Shown here: piece by piece, positions 34,831 through 42,769 of the stretch
How the letters are laid out: every line of letters starts with the position of its first letter
Position numbering within the stretch: position 1 is the stretch's first letter
Source of the DNA: Thetidibacter halocola
Lineage (GTDB): Bacteria > Pseudomonadota > Alphaproteobacteria > Rhodobacterales > Rhodobacteraceae
NCBI RefSeq assembly: GCF_018224955.1
Contig: NZ_JAGTUU010000001.1
Location: 372,001 to 436,000, forward strand
Reading direction: 5' to 3'
DNA: 64,000 nucleotides
Made by a program: the position numbers and the translations under genes
The notes under the pieces: model-generated
Told to the model about the DNA's origin: nothing
Seen by the model: the letters and a program-made list of their open reading frames with translations, nothing else
The model's database searches: none

Positions 34831-36003
34831 ATGACGCGTATCCGCACGACGATCGCGGCGCTGCTTGGCGCCGCCCTTGCCCTTGCCGCGCCCGCGATGG
34901 CGCAGGAGGTCAGGGTCCAGTATCTGAAACAGGCCGTGCCACAGCCGCCGGTCCTGTCGAATCTCGACCCGATCCCCGAGAATCTGGGACTGCAAGGCGC
35001 GATCCTGGGCCTCGAGGACAACCGCACCACTGGGCGTTTCCTGGGGCAGGACTGGATTCTGATGACCGAAACCGTGCCCGAGGACGGCGATTTCCTTGTG
35101 GCGATGCGCACGGCGCTGGCGCAGACCGACCTGCTGATCCTCGACGCGCCCGCCGCGACCCTGCTCGCCGCGGCCGACCTGCCCGAGGCGGCGCAGGCGC
35201 TGATCCTGAATGCCGGCAGCCCTGAGACGGCGCTGCGCGGGGCCGAGTGCCGCGCCAACGTGCTGCACACCCTGCCCTCGCGCGCCATGTTGGCCGATGC
35301 CCTGATGCAGTTCCTCGTGACCCGCCGCTGGGATCGCCTCGCCCTGATCGAGGGCGAAGGGCCGGGCGACGCCGACCAGGCCGCCGCCCTGCGCGCCAGC
35401 GCCACCAAGTTCGGCCTTCGCATCCGGATGGAAAAGACCTGGTCCTTCGACGCCGACATGCGCCGCAACGCCAGCCAGGAAGTACCGCTGTTCACCCAGG
35501 ACCTTGGCGAATATGATATGCTTCTGGTGGCCGACGAGGCGAACGATTTCGCCCGCTACATCCCCTTCAACACCTGGCTGCCCCGCCCCGTCGCCGGCGC
35601 CGAGGGGCTGCGGCCCGTGACCTGGGACCGGGTGATGGAGCAATGGGGCGCCGCGCAGCTGCAATCGCGCTTCCTCGAACTCGCGGGCCGCCCGATGCTG
35701 GACCGCGATTACGCCGCCTGGGCTGCGATCCGAGCCATCGGCGAGGCGGTGACGCGGACAAAGGCCACCGACGCGCCCAGCTTGCGCGCCTACATGCTGG
35801 GGCCGGACTTTGAGCTGGCGGGCTTCAAGGGTCGCCCGATGACCTTTCGTAACTGGAACGGACAGATGCGCCAGCCGATCCCGCTGGTCGATCGCGGCGC
35901 ACTGGTGGCACAGGCCCCGCTCGAAGGCTTCCTCCATCCGCGCAGCGAACTCGACACGCTGGGCCTCGATCAGCCGGAATCCGGATGCGAGGCCTTCGAA
36001 TGA
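34831..36003 (+). CDS. PQQ-dependent alcohol oxidation-associated ABC substrate-binding protein
   Basis: 390-residue exported protein with a Sec signal (IRTTIAALLGAALALAAPA) and a Leu/branched-chain receptor-like fold. It belongs to the subgroup found beside PQQ alcohol dehydrogenases (PQQ_ABC_bind type). GGGAGGACAGG precedes the ATG. It heads a rightward series of beta-propeller, small exported protein, ABC ATPase and permease genes. Its ligand is unknown; in these clusters the system has been proposed to move the alcohol or a product. Confidence 0.85.
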   Translation: MTRIRTTIAALLGAALALAAPAMAQEVRVQYLKQAVPQPPVLSNLDPIPENLGLQGAILGLEDNRTTGRFLGQDWILMTETVPEDGDFLVAMRTALAQTDLLILDAPAATLLAAADLPEAAQALILNAGSPETALRGAECRANVLHTLPSRAMLADALMQFLVTRRWDRLALIEGEGPGDADQAAALRASATKFGLRIRMEKTWSFDADMRRNASQEVPLFTQDLGEYDMLLVADEANDFARYIPFNTWLPRPVAGAEGLRPVTWDRVMEQWGAAQLQSRFLELAGRPMLDRDYAAWAAIRAIGEAVTRTKATDAPSLRAYMLGPDFELAGFKGRPMTFRNWNGQMRQPIPLVDRGALVAQAPLEGFLHPRSELDTLGLDQPESGCEAFE

Positions 36004-36004
36004 C

Positions 36005-36053
36005 CCTTCATCTTGCCCGCTAAACTCCGGGCTCCGGGGCAGAGCCCCGGTCC
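36005..36053 (+). repeat. Intergenic repeat, copy B
   Basis: CTTCATCTTGCCCGCTAAAC followed by TCCGGG and the hairpin CCGGGGC-AGA-GCCCCGG (36034-36050). Same element as copies A and C. It fills most of the 75 bases between the binding-protein and beta-propeller genes. Confidence 0.75.
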
Positions 36054-36078
36054 CGCCCCCGCTACAAGGACCGACGCC

Positions 36079-37041
36079 ATGAAATCCGCGCCGCTGATCG
36101 CCCTCCTGCTCCTCGCCGCGCCGGCCGGTGCCGACGAGATCTGGGTCACGAACGAAAAGGACGACACGATCAGCGTGATCGACATCGCCACGCTCGAGGT
36201 CGTGCGCACCATCCCGACGGGCGAACGCCCTCGCGGCATCACCTTCAGCCACGATTACTCCGTGGTCTACATCTGCGCCTCGGACAGCGATGCGGTGCAG
36301 GTGATGGACCCGGTGACAGGCGAGATCCTGCACGACCTGCCCTCGGGCGAGGACCCCGAGCAATTCGTCCTGCACCCCGACAACCGCCACCTCTACATCG
36401 CCAACGAGGACGACGCGATCACCACCGTGGTCGATGTCGAGACCCGCAGCGTGGTGGCCCAGATCGACGTCGGCATCGAGCCCGAGGGCATGGCCGTTTC
36501 TCCCGACGGAAAGATCGCCATCACCACCTCGGAAACCACCAACATGGCGCATTGGATCGACACGGAAACGCGCCAGCTGTTTGCCAACACGCTGGTCGAC
36601 TCGCGCCCTCGTCACGCCGAGTTCGTCAAGGACGGGACCGAGCTCTGGGTCAGTTCCGAGATCGGCGGCACGATCACCATCTTCGACGTGGCGACGCAGA
36701 CCGAAAAGGCCAAGATCGCCTTCGAGGTGCCGAACATGCATCCCGATCGGGTGCAACCGGTGGGATTCGAGTTCACCAACGGCGACACGCATGCCTTCGT
36801 CGCTCTGGGGCCGTCGAACCACGTCGCCGTCGTCAATGCCGAGACCTACGAGGTCGAGGACCTGATCCTGGTGGGCCGCCGGGTCTGGCACATGGCCTTC
36901 AACGCCGACCGCTCGTTGCTGTTCACGACGAACGGGGTCTCGGGCGACGTGACGGTGGTCGACGTGGCACGGCGCGAGGCGCTGAAATCCATCAAGGTCG
37001 GCCGCTTTCCCTGGGGCGCGGCCTTTCGCCCAGCCCAGTGA
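36079..37041 (+). CDS. YVTN-type beta-propeller protein, PQQ-alcohol-dehydrogenase associated
   Basis: 320-residue exported protein (signal MKSAPLIALLLLAAPAGA) made of repeated beta-propeller blades with the pattern VTNEKDDTISVIDIATLEVV, ICASDSDAVQVMDPVTG, IANEDDAITTVVDVETR, and later WVSSEIGGTITIFDVATQ and TNGVSGDVTVVDVARR. Length suits seven blades. Proteins of this subgroup occur next to PedABC-type ABC genes; their job is not established. AAGGA lies eight bases before the ATG. Confidence 0.87.
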   Translation: MKSAPLIALLLLAAPAGADEIWVTNEKDDTISVIDIATLEVVRTIPTGERPRGITFSHDYSVVYICASDSDAVQVMDPVTGEILHDLPSGEDPEQFVLHPDNRHLYIANEDDAITTVVDVETRSVVAQIDVGIEPEGMAVSPDGKIAITTSETTNMAHWIDTETRQLFANTLVDSRPRHAEFVKDGTELWVSSEIGGTITIFDVATQTEKAKIAFEVPNMHPDRVQPVGFEFTNGDTHAFVALGPSNHVAVVNAETYEVEDLILVGRRVWHMAFNADRSLLFTTNGVSGDVTVVDVARREALKSIKVGRFPWGAAFRPAQ

Positions 37042-37067
37042 CGTCCACCGACAGGAAAGGAACCGCC

Positions 37068-37532
37068 ATGATCCGCAGACTGCTTGCCGCCTCGGCCCTG
37101 TGCCTGCTGCCCGCCATCGCCGCTCTGGCCGACAGCCATGCCACCGCCGATGACGACGACACGGGGTTCGGCCTTGCCGGCCTGCTGTCCGCCGGCAACA
37201 AGGCCGATCTCGAGCCGATCCAGTTGTCGGCCGGGATGCCGCTGACCTCGGCACCCTGGGTGCTGAAATCCGGCACCTATTACGAGTTCGAGATCCAGGG
37301 CGACGGCAGCCAGGAACTCGGGCTGGTCGGGCCGGAATTCTTTCGCGCCATCTGGATCGACGAGATCGTCGTCGAGGGACTGGAGATCCGGCCCCTGGGA
37401 TTGGACAGCATCGAGTTCGACGAGGCAGGCGAGATGGAGATCGGTTTCATCGCGATCAAGCCCGGCCGATACTACCTGAAGGTGCCCGGCAGCACGGGCG
37501 AGACGCAGCGGCTGGAGATCGTGATTGAATGA
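37068..37532 (+). CDS. Small exported protein of unknown function in the PQQ island
   Basis: 154 residues with a Sec signal (MIRRLLAASALCLLPAIA) and an acidic mature part of predicted beta strands (LKSGTYYEFEIQGDGSQEL, FIAIKPGRYYLKVPGS) that could form a cupredoxin-like or Ig-like sandwich. No Cys or clear metal site is visible. It lies 26 bases after the beta-propeller gene in the same orientation, so it is part of the alcohol-oxidation unit. Function not recognised. Confidence 0.8.
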   Translation: MIRRLLAASALCLLPAIAALADSHATADDDDTGFGLAGLLSAGNKADLEPIQLSAGMPLTSAPWVLKSGTYYEFEIQGDGSQELGLVGPEFFRAIWIDEIVVEGLEIRPLGLDSIEFDEAGEMEIGFIAIKPGRYYLKVPGSTGETQRLEIVIE

Positions 37533-37554
37533 GCATCTCGGTGGCAAGCGCGGC

Positions 37555-37620
37555 ATGGGGGCTCTGCCCCCGCCCCTTCGGGGCTCCCCCGGAGTTTATC
37601 GGGCAAGATGAAGACGGGAC
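37555..37620 (-). repeat. Intergenic repeat, copy C (inverted)
   Basis: Read on the minus strand: CTTCATCTTGCCCGATAAAC, then TCCGGGGG, AGCCCCGAAGGGGCG (an extra small hairpin) and GGGGGCAGAGCCCCC. It is oriented opposite to copies A and B and carries an insertion between core and hairpin. Confidence 0.75.
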
Positions 37621-37661
37621 CGGGGTTTTGACGCCACGCGGCAAGGCGCGAGTGTGAGGGC

Positions 37662-38375
37662 ATGAGCCTTTCCGTCCAGGAACTGTCCTTTTCCTATGGC
37701 GCAAAACGCGCGCTGGACGCGGTGTCCTTCGAGGCCGCGCCGGGCCGGTTCACCGCCTTGCTGGGGCCGAACGGGGCGGGCAAGTCGACGCTGTTCTCGC
37801 TATTGACGGGGCTGTTCGTGGCGCCCTTGGGGCGGATCGTAGTGGCCGGGCATGACATGGCCAGCGCGCCGCGCGCGGCGCTGGCGGCGATGGGCGTGGT
37901 GTTCCAGCAGCCGACGCTGGATCTGGACCTGAGCGTGCGGCAGAACCTGCGCTACTTCGCGGCGTTGCATGGCTTGTCGGCGCGGGTGGCGGATGCCCGG
38001 ATCGACGCCGCGCTGGACCGTCTGGACATGCGCGAGCGCGCCGGGGAAAAGGCGCGCGCGCTGAATGGCGGGCACCGGCGGCGCACCGAGCTGGCGCGGG
38101 CCCTTCTGCACGAGCCGCGCGTGCTGTTGCTGGACGAGCCGACCGTGGGACTGGATGCCGCCGCGCGCGCCGCGATCACCGTGCATGTGCACGATCTGGC
38201 GGCGGGCGGACTGACCGTGCTGTGGGCGACGCACCTGACGGACGAGGTCCTGCCGGATGACGACCTGATCCTGCTGCATCGCGGCAAGATCGAGGCCGCG
38301 GGGCGCGCGGGCGACCTGCATGGCGCAATGCCGCTGAAGGACTGGTTCCTGACCCGCACCGGAGAGCCCGCATGA
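37662..38375 (+). CDS. ABC transporter ATPase (PedB/PQQ-associated)
   Basis: 237-residue single ABC module with Walker A GPNGAGKST, Q-loop FQQPTLDLDL, Walker B VLLLDEPTVGLD and switch His in WATHLTDE. The signature is LNGGHRRRTELARAL rather than LSGGQ, a Gln-to-His change I associate with this PQQ-linked subgroup. It is coupled to the permease by an ATGA overlap. Layout (single ATPase plus ABC-2 type permease) suggests export. Confidence 0.9.
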   Translation: MSLSVQELSFSYGAKRALDAVSFEAAPGRFTALLGPNGAGKSTLFSLLTGLFVAPLGRIVVAGHDMASAPRAALAAMGVVFQQPTLDLDLSVRQNLRYFAALHGLSARVADARIDAALDRLDMRERAGEKARALNGGHRRRTELARALLHEPRVLLLDEPTVGLDAAARAAITVHVHDLAAGGLTVLWATHLTDEVLPDDDLILLHRGKIEAAGRAGDLHGAMPLKDWFLTRTGEPA

Positions 38376-39163
38376 CCCGCTGGAGCGTGGCCTTTGGCGC
38401 CATCGCCTCGCGCGAGGTTCTGCGTTTCGTGCACCAGCGCGAGCGGTTCCTCGCCGCCTTGGTGCGGCCGCTGGTCTGGCTGCTGGTCTTTGCCGCCGGG
38501 TTCCGCGCCGCGCTGGGCCTCGCGATCACGCCGCCCTACCAGACCTACATCCCCTACGAGACCTACATCCTGCCGGGCCTGTGCGGGATGATCCTGCTGT
38601 TCAACGGCATGCAATCCTCGCTGAGCCTCGTCTACGACCGGGAAACCGGCTCGATGCGCCTTCTGCTGACTGCACCACTGCCACGGGGCTTCCTGCTGTT
38701 CGCGAAACTGTGCGGCGCGACCTTCATCGGCATCCTGCAAGTCTATGCCTTTCTCGGCATCGCCGCGGCCTTTGGCGTGGATGCGCCCGCCTGGGGTTAT
38801 CTCGCGGTGCTGCCGGCGCTGGTGCTGGCGGGGCTGATGCTGGGCGCGCTGGGGCTGGCGCTGTCGTCCTTCATCAAGCAGCTCGAGAATTTCGCCGGGG
38901 TGATGAATTTTGTCATCTTTCCAATGTTCTTCCTCAGCTCGGCGCTCTACCCGCTGTGGAAGATGGCTGAAAGCTCGCGGCTGCTGCACGACATCTGCCT
39001 CGCCAACCCGTTTACTCATGCGGTCGAGCTGATCCGTTTCGCGCTCTACCTGCAATGGAACGGCTGGGCGCTCTTGTGGACCGGGCTGGCGACGGTCGCC
39101 TTCATGGCGCTGGCGCTGTGGGGCTATGATCCGGCGCGCGGGCTGGTGCGGCGCAAGGGCTGA
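38372..39163 (+). CDS. ABC-2 type transporter permease (PedC-like)
   Basis: 263-residue membrane protein with six spans of the ABC-2 family. The conserved segment SLVYDRETGSMRLLLTAPLPR and the later ENFAGVMNFVIFPMFFLSSALYP (shown here only in part: NFVIFPMFFLSSALYP) with PFTHAVELIRF match drug/polysaccharide exporter permeases and the alcohol-linked PedC group. Partner of the preceding ATPase. A TGGTCGTAT motif (reverse strand) follows its stop codon. Confidence 0.9.
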   Translation: MTRWSVAFGAIASREVLRFVHQRERFLAALVRPLVWLLVFAAGFRAALGLAITPPYQTYIPYETYILPGLCGMILLFNGMQSSLSLVYDRETGSMRLLLTAPLPRGFLLFAKLCGATFIGILQVYAFLGIAAAFGVDAPAWGYLAVLPALVLAGLMLGALGLALSSFIKQLENFAGVMNFVIFPMFFLSSALYPLWKMAESSRLLHDICLANPFTHAVELIRFALYLQWNGWALLWTGLATVAFMALALWGYDPARGLVRRKG

Positions 39164-39165
39164 GG

Positions 39166-39175
39166 GATACGACCA
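39166..39175 (-). promoter_or_regulatory. GGTCGTAT motif before the Sel1-like gene
   Basis: ATACGACCAT on the plus strand, i.e. ATGGTCGTAT on the minus strand, 58 bases before the 39233 ATG. It matches eight bases of the motif before the 34831 and 41413 genes, but the orientation is opposite to the gene, so it is a weak call. Confidence 0.3.
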
Positions 39176-39232
39176 TCGCGGTGCTGCGCGGCATGCCCCA
39201 CCCGTGCTAGTCTGGCCGAAAGGAGACCGCTC

Positions 39233-39763
39233 ATGCGACCGACCCTGACCCTTTTCTGCCTGCTCTGCGCCGCGCCGTTGCTGGCCGAGGACTATGGCAC
39301 GCTGAATCCCGAGGAGATGACCTGGGGCAGCAACATTGCCAAGCTGGAACGGGGCGAGATCACCATGCCGCTTTGCGCCAGCGGCTACATGATGACGAAA
39401 TCGGGCGACCACGACACTGCGCGCAAGATCTTCGAGGCCTGCGCCGCCGCTGGCTATACCGGCACGATGACCTGGATGTCCTACATGGAAAACAACGGCT
39501 TCGGTGGCGACTACAACCCGGACGCGGCCGCCGACTGGGATCGCCTTGCGGCGGAACGCGGCGACCCGGTGGGCCTGTTCAACCACGGGCTGAACCTGCT
39601 GCGCGGCCATGGCATCGCGCGGGACGAGGCCGAGGGCAAGCGCATGGTGGAGACCGCTGCAGAGGCGGGGCTGGACATCGCGCAGGCGCTGATCGCGGCG
39701 GAGTGGGACCTGGACGCGGTGACGCCAGACGCTGACAACTGGCGGTATGCGCCGTCCTTCTGA
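39233..39763 (+). CDS. Exported Sel1-repeat-like protein
   Basis: 176 residues with a Sec signal (LTLFCLLCAAPLLA). The C-terminal half has helical Sel1/TPR-type repeats (AADWDRLAAERGDPVGLFN, GLNLLRGHGIARDEAEGKR, MVETAAEAGLDIAQALI). Such repeats mediate protein contacts. Two cysteines (CASGY, CAAAG) could form a disulfide. It ends the rightward PQQ-associated series and converges with the next ABC pair. Specific role unknown. Confidence 0.82.
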   Translation: MRPTLTLFCLLCAAPLLAEDYGTLNPEEMTWGSNIAKLERGEITMPLCASGYMMTKSGDHDTARKIFEACAAAGYTGTMTWMSYMENNGFGGDYNPDAAADWDRLAAERGDPVGLFNHGLNLLRGHGIARDEAEGKRMVETAAEAGLDIAQALIAAEWDLDAVTPDADNWRYAPSF

Positions 39764-39781
39764 GCGACGGCTTGCAGGGGC

Positions 39782-40435
39782 TCAGCCAGTCTGCTGCGAC
39801 GCCGCCAGCCGGGCCGGGTTGCCCTCCAGCAACAGGATGCGGTCCGCGAGGCGGCGCGCCTCTTCGGGCGCATGGGTGACCAGCAGCGTCGTGACCGTGC
39901 GCTTGGCGCGCAGCCGCTCGAACAGGCTCATCATCTCGTCCGCCAGCGCCGCGTCCAGTGAGACGAAGGGTTCGTCCATCAACAACAGGTCCGGCTCGCC
40001 GGCAAAGGCGCGGGCCAGCGCTATGCGGCGCTGCTGACCCAGGCTGAGTTGGCCGGGAAACCGGTCGCCGCGCCCGCCCAGACCCACCTCGGCCAAGGCA
40101 ACCTCGGCCTTGTCAGCGGAAATGCGCAGCGGGATCAGCAGGTTGTCGCGCAAGTTGCGCCAAGGCAGCAAGACCGGTTCCTGAAAGACCATCGCCAGGC
40201 GTGCAGGCCGGTCGACCTGGCCGCGATGGCGCGTCTCGATCCCGGCGAGGACCCGCAGCAACGTGGATTTTCCGATGCCCGAAGGGCCGGTCAGCGCCAC
40301 CGTCTCGCCCCGGCCCAGCGTCAGGTCGATGGGCCCGAGGATCGGCGTACCGCCCAGGCTGAGCCCGGGCAGCGACAGGCGCGCGACCGCGTCGCGCGCC
40401 GGGGCTGTTGCGTCATGCACCAGACGCAAGGCCAT
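39782..40435 (-). CDS. ABC transporter ATPase, nitrate/taurine type
   Basis: 217-residue importer ATPase: Walker A GPSGIGKST, Q-loop FQEPVLLPW, signature LSLGQQRRIALARA (LSLGQ instead of LSGGQ), Walker B LLLMDEPFVSLD and switch VTHAPEEA. It starts three bases after the binding-protein stop. No permease is adjacent; the orphan permease at 24460 is of the matching class. Confidence 0.92.
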   Translation of the reverse strand: MALRLVHDATAPARDAVARLSLPGLSLGGTPILGPIDLTLGRGETVALTGPSGIGKSTLLRVLAGIETRHRGQVDRPARLAMVFQEPVLLPWRNLRDNLLIPLRISADKAEVALAEVGLGGRGDRFPGQLSLGQQRRIALARAFAGEPDLLLMDEPFVSLDAALADEMMSLFERLRAKRTVTTLLVTHAPEEARRLADRILLLEGNPARLAASQQTG

Positions 40436-40438
40436 GGA

Positions 40439-41413
40439 TCACGAACCCGGCTGCACGAACAGGCCCGCAGGCAGGTCCGTGGCATCGCCCACCAGTTCGG
40501 TGCCGCCCAGCTCGGCCATCAGGCGCAGCATCTTCGCCGCGGCGGCCTCGTCGACGGGACCTGGGGTCGGGATGCCCGCGCGATAACCCGCCTTCAGCGC
40601 GGAGAATTGCGCATCGTTCGCGGCGTTCATCAGCGGACGCAGGCGGTCCCACTCGGCATCCGAGTTGGCCAGCAGGTCCTTGGCGTCGCGCGAGGCGCCC
40701 GCCAGCGCGTCGACCAGCGCAGGATTGTCGCGCAGCATCTCGCCTTTCAGGACATAACCCAGCAACGGTGTCTGCGGATCCAGCCCCAGCGCAATGGCGG
40801 CCTCGTCCACAGTAACCAGCGGCCGCATCCCGCCGGCCTCCATCTTGGCCAGGAAGTGCCAGAAGTTGATCGCGCCGCCCAGTTCGCCCTGCAGCGCGGT
40901 CTTGAAGATCAGCGGCGGCGCGCCAAAGACCTGCTCGGTTTCGGCGGCCAGGTCCATGCCGTGCTCCTGCTGGGCATAGGCGCGCAGGATCAGCCAGGAC
41001 TTGTCCAGCGGGCTGCCGGCGATTCCGATCTTTGCGCCCTTGAGGTCGGCCAGCGACTTTGCCGGGGAATCGCCCGGCACCATCAGCGCGCCGACCGCCC
41101 GGCTATAGGGAATGAAGACGTAATCATGCCCCGCCGCGCGCTGCCGCGCGACCCAGAGCCAGTCCGACACGATCACGTCCGCCGCGCCGCCCTGGAAGGC
41201 GACCTGCGCCGCAGGTCCCCCCGCAACGCCCTGCACGTCCAGCGAGAACCCGCGAGCCGTGTCGAAGCCGTTGTGCTTGATCGTGTCCAGTTCCCAATTC
41301 ACCGTGCCGGATTCCAGCACCGCGGCGCGCAGCACCGGCACCTCTGCCAGCGCCAGCGACGACGTCGCGACAAGCGCGGCAACCGCCGCGCGGATGGTTT
41401 GCATCATAGCCAT
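40439..41413 (-). CDS. Substrate-binding protein, NitT/TauT type
   Basis: 324 residues with a Sec signal (TIRAAVAALVATSSLALA). The mature part follows the SsuA/TauA pattern: VNWELDTIKHNGFDTARGF, VAFQGGAADVIVSDWLWV, DLKGAKIGIAGSPLDKSW. GGGAGGACAAC sets the start. Similar proteins occur in methanol and PQQ-alcohol gene clusters; the ligand is unknown. A CCAATGGTCGTATT motif lies 51 bases upstream. Confidence 0.9.
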   Translation of the reverse strand: MAMMQTIRAAVAALVATSSLALAEVPVLRAAVLESGTVNWELDTIKHNGFDTARGFSLDVQGVAGGPAAQVAFQGGAADVIVSDWLWVARQRAAGHDYVFIPYSRAVGALMVPGDSPAKSLADLKGAKIGIAGSPLDKSWLILRAYAQQEHGMDLAAETEQVFGAPPLIFKTALQGELGGAINFWHFLAKMEAGGMRPLVTVDEAAIALGLDPQTPLLGYVLKGEMLRDNPALVDALAGASRDAKDLLANSDAEWDRLRPLMNAANDAQFSALKAGYRAGIPTPGPVDEAAAAKMLRLMAELGGTELVGDATDLPAGLFVQPGS

Positions 41414-41463
41414 GTTGTCCTCCCGAACTTCGACATGACCCTATCAGCCCGGCGGCTGCGCTG

Positions 41464-41477
41464 AATACGACCATTGG
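41464..41477 (-). promoter_or_regulatory. Shared promoter motif, 41413-gene copy
   Basis: AATACGACCATTGG on the plus strand; read leftward CCAATGGTCGTATT, 51 bases before the binding-protein ATG. It is the best match to the motif at 34773-34788 (GGTCGTATT identical). The same control region carries an FNR-type box for the rightward cytochrome. Confidence 0.55.
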
Positions 41478-41489
41478 ACAGGGCCACCG

Positions 41490-41503
41490 TTGATCTGGAT
41501 CAA
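41490..41503. promoter_or_regulatory. FNR/FixK-type box
   Basis: TTGATCTGGATCAA is a perfect match to TTGAT-N4-ATCAA. Its centre lies 67 bases before the cytochrome ATG, which would put the start of transcription about 26 bases before the ATG if it acts as a class II (-41.5) activator. It implies low-oxygen or redox control of the cytochrome. Confidence 0.7.
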
Positions 41504-41563
41504 CACCGCGTGACGCTGCACGGGCCTAGCCTGCCCTCGTATCGCAACCAAAGGAGAGACCCC

Positions 41564-41965
41564 ATGACCCGCCTGCTGAGCGCCGCGCTGTGCCTTGTCG
41601 CCCTGCCCGCCTTCGCCGACACGTTCGAACAGGTCAAGGTTGCGGCGGGCCAGAGCCTGTTCGAGGCCGAATGCCGCCGTTGCCACGCCACGGATTCCAG
41701 CGACCCGTCCTATGGCCCGCCGCTCGAGAACGTGCTGTATCGCGCCGCGGGAAGTGTTGCGGATTACGACTATTCGATTGCGCTCGAGGCCTCTGGCATC
41801 GTCTGGACCCCGGCCGCCCTGCGCGCCTGGATGGAGGACAATGACGGCTTCATGCCCGGCACCAAGATGCGCCATGTCGGCATCGAGGACCGCACGGTGC
41901 AGGACTTCATCCTAGCCTACCTCACGTCCATCAGCCCGCAGGACAACCGCGCGATCCAGAAATGA
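41564..41965 (+). CDS. Small periplasmic cytochrome c
   Basis: 133 residues: Sec signal (MTRLLSAALCLVALPAFA), class I haem site CRRCHATDSSDPSYGPP at about residue 36, and a Met ligand in FMPGTKMRHVG. Resembles cytochrome c2/c552-type carriers. AAGGAGAGACCCC precedes the ATG. Lying ahead of the PQQ alcohol dehydrogenase, it could be an alternative electron acceptor used at low oxygen given its FNR box (inference). Confidence 0.9.
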   Translation: MTRLLSAALCLVALPAFADTFEQVKVAAGQSLFEAECRRCHATDSSDPSYGPPLENVLYRAAGSVADYDYSIALEASGIVWTPAALRAWMEDNDGFMPGTKMRHVGIEDRTVQDFILAYLTSISPQDNRAIQK

Positions 41966-42075
41966 TGCCGCCGCGCCCGGAGTGGTTGCGCCGCTCTGCG
42001 CGATCGGGTTGACCGCCCGGCGGACCCGGGGTTTGCATCAAGGTGCCCGCAACCAGAAAGTCGCAGAGGGGCGCC

Positions 42076-42651
42076 ATGCCGAATGACAGTGCGAGCCCGG
42101 AACCGGGCGTCAGGCCGCCTCCAGACCCGCTTCCCGCAGGGGTTTCGGTCTGGCGGTACCAGTCGATGCCCCGGCTGCTGCGCCGGGGCAATCTGCGCGA
42201 CCAGTACGATTTCCATCCCTCTGGCCTCGTGGTCTTTTCCTGCGCCGATCCCGATTGGCCCGTGCTGTTTCAAGCGGGCGAAGGCGACACCCACCGGTTC
42301 AGTGCGTCGCCCGACACGATTCGCCGGCTCATCGGCGTCCTGCGCGATCACGTCCCGCCGCTCGAGGCGGCGCGCCGGCGGATGCCCCGGCGCTGGGGCC
42401 TGTTCCCGCCAAGACCGCACCTGTCGTGCATCGAGGTCGGCGATGATATCCGCGTCACCTTTGAGCGCGGACGGTGGGGCATCCAGAAAAAGGGACTCTG
42501 GATGGGTGTGCACCGGCTGCACACGGCAGAGTTGCAGGCCCTGGCGGACGTTCTGGCACACCTGATCGGCGCGGACCGCCCCGGTTCCGACGATTCGGTT
42601 GAGGATGAGTCGGGTGATTCTCCTGCCATCCTGTCAAGTCGCCAGAAGTAG
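42076..42651 (+). CDS. Hypothetical protein
   Basis: 191-residue protein with no signal peptide or membrane span and no family I recognise. It is rich in Arg/Pro, with a central beta-rich part ([39 protein letters not shown]) and an acidic tail ([14 protein letters not shown]). GAGGGG precedes the ATG; third-position GC bias agrees with coding. It lies between a cytochrome and the alcohol dehydrogenase but has its own spacing on both sides (110 and 118 bases). Confidence 0.6.
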   Translation: MPNDSASPEPGVRPPPDPLPAGVSVWRYQSMPRLLRRGNLRDQYDFHPSGLVVFSCADPDWPVLFQAGEGDTHRFSASPDTIRRLIGVLRDHVPPLEAARRRMPRRWGLFPPRPHLSCIEVGDDIRVTFERGRWGIQKKGLWMGVHRLHTAELQALADVLAHLIGADRPGSDDSVEDESGDSPAILSSRQK

Positions 42652-42769
42652 TACGACCCAAGTCGCGTATCGCCCCCGACCTTGCCCCGTATACTCCAGC
42701 CCCAGACCGGCCCCGACTGCCGCTTGCAGCCGAGACCATACCGAAGCCTTGTTCATGGGAGGAGACAGA

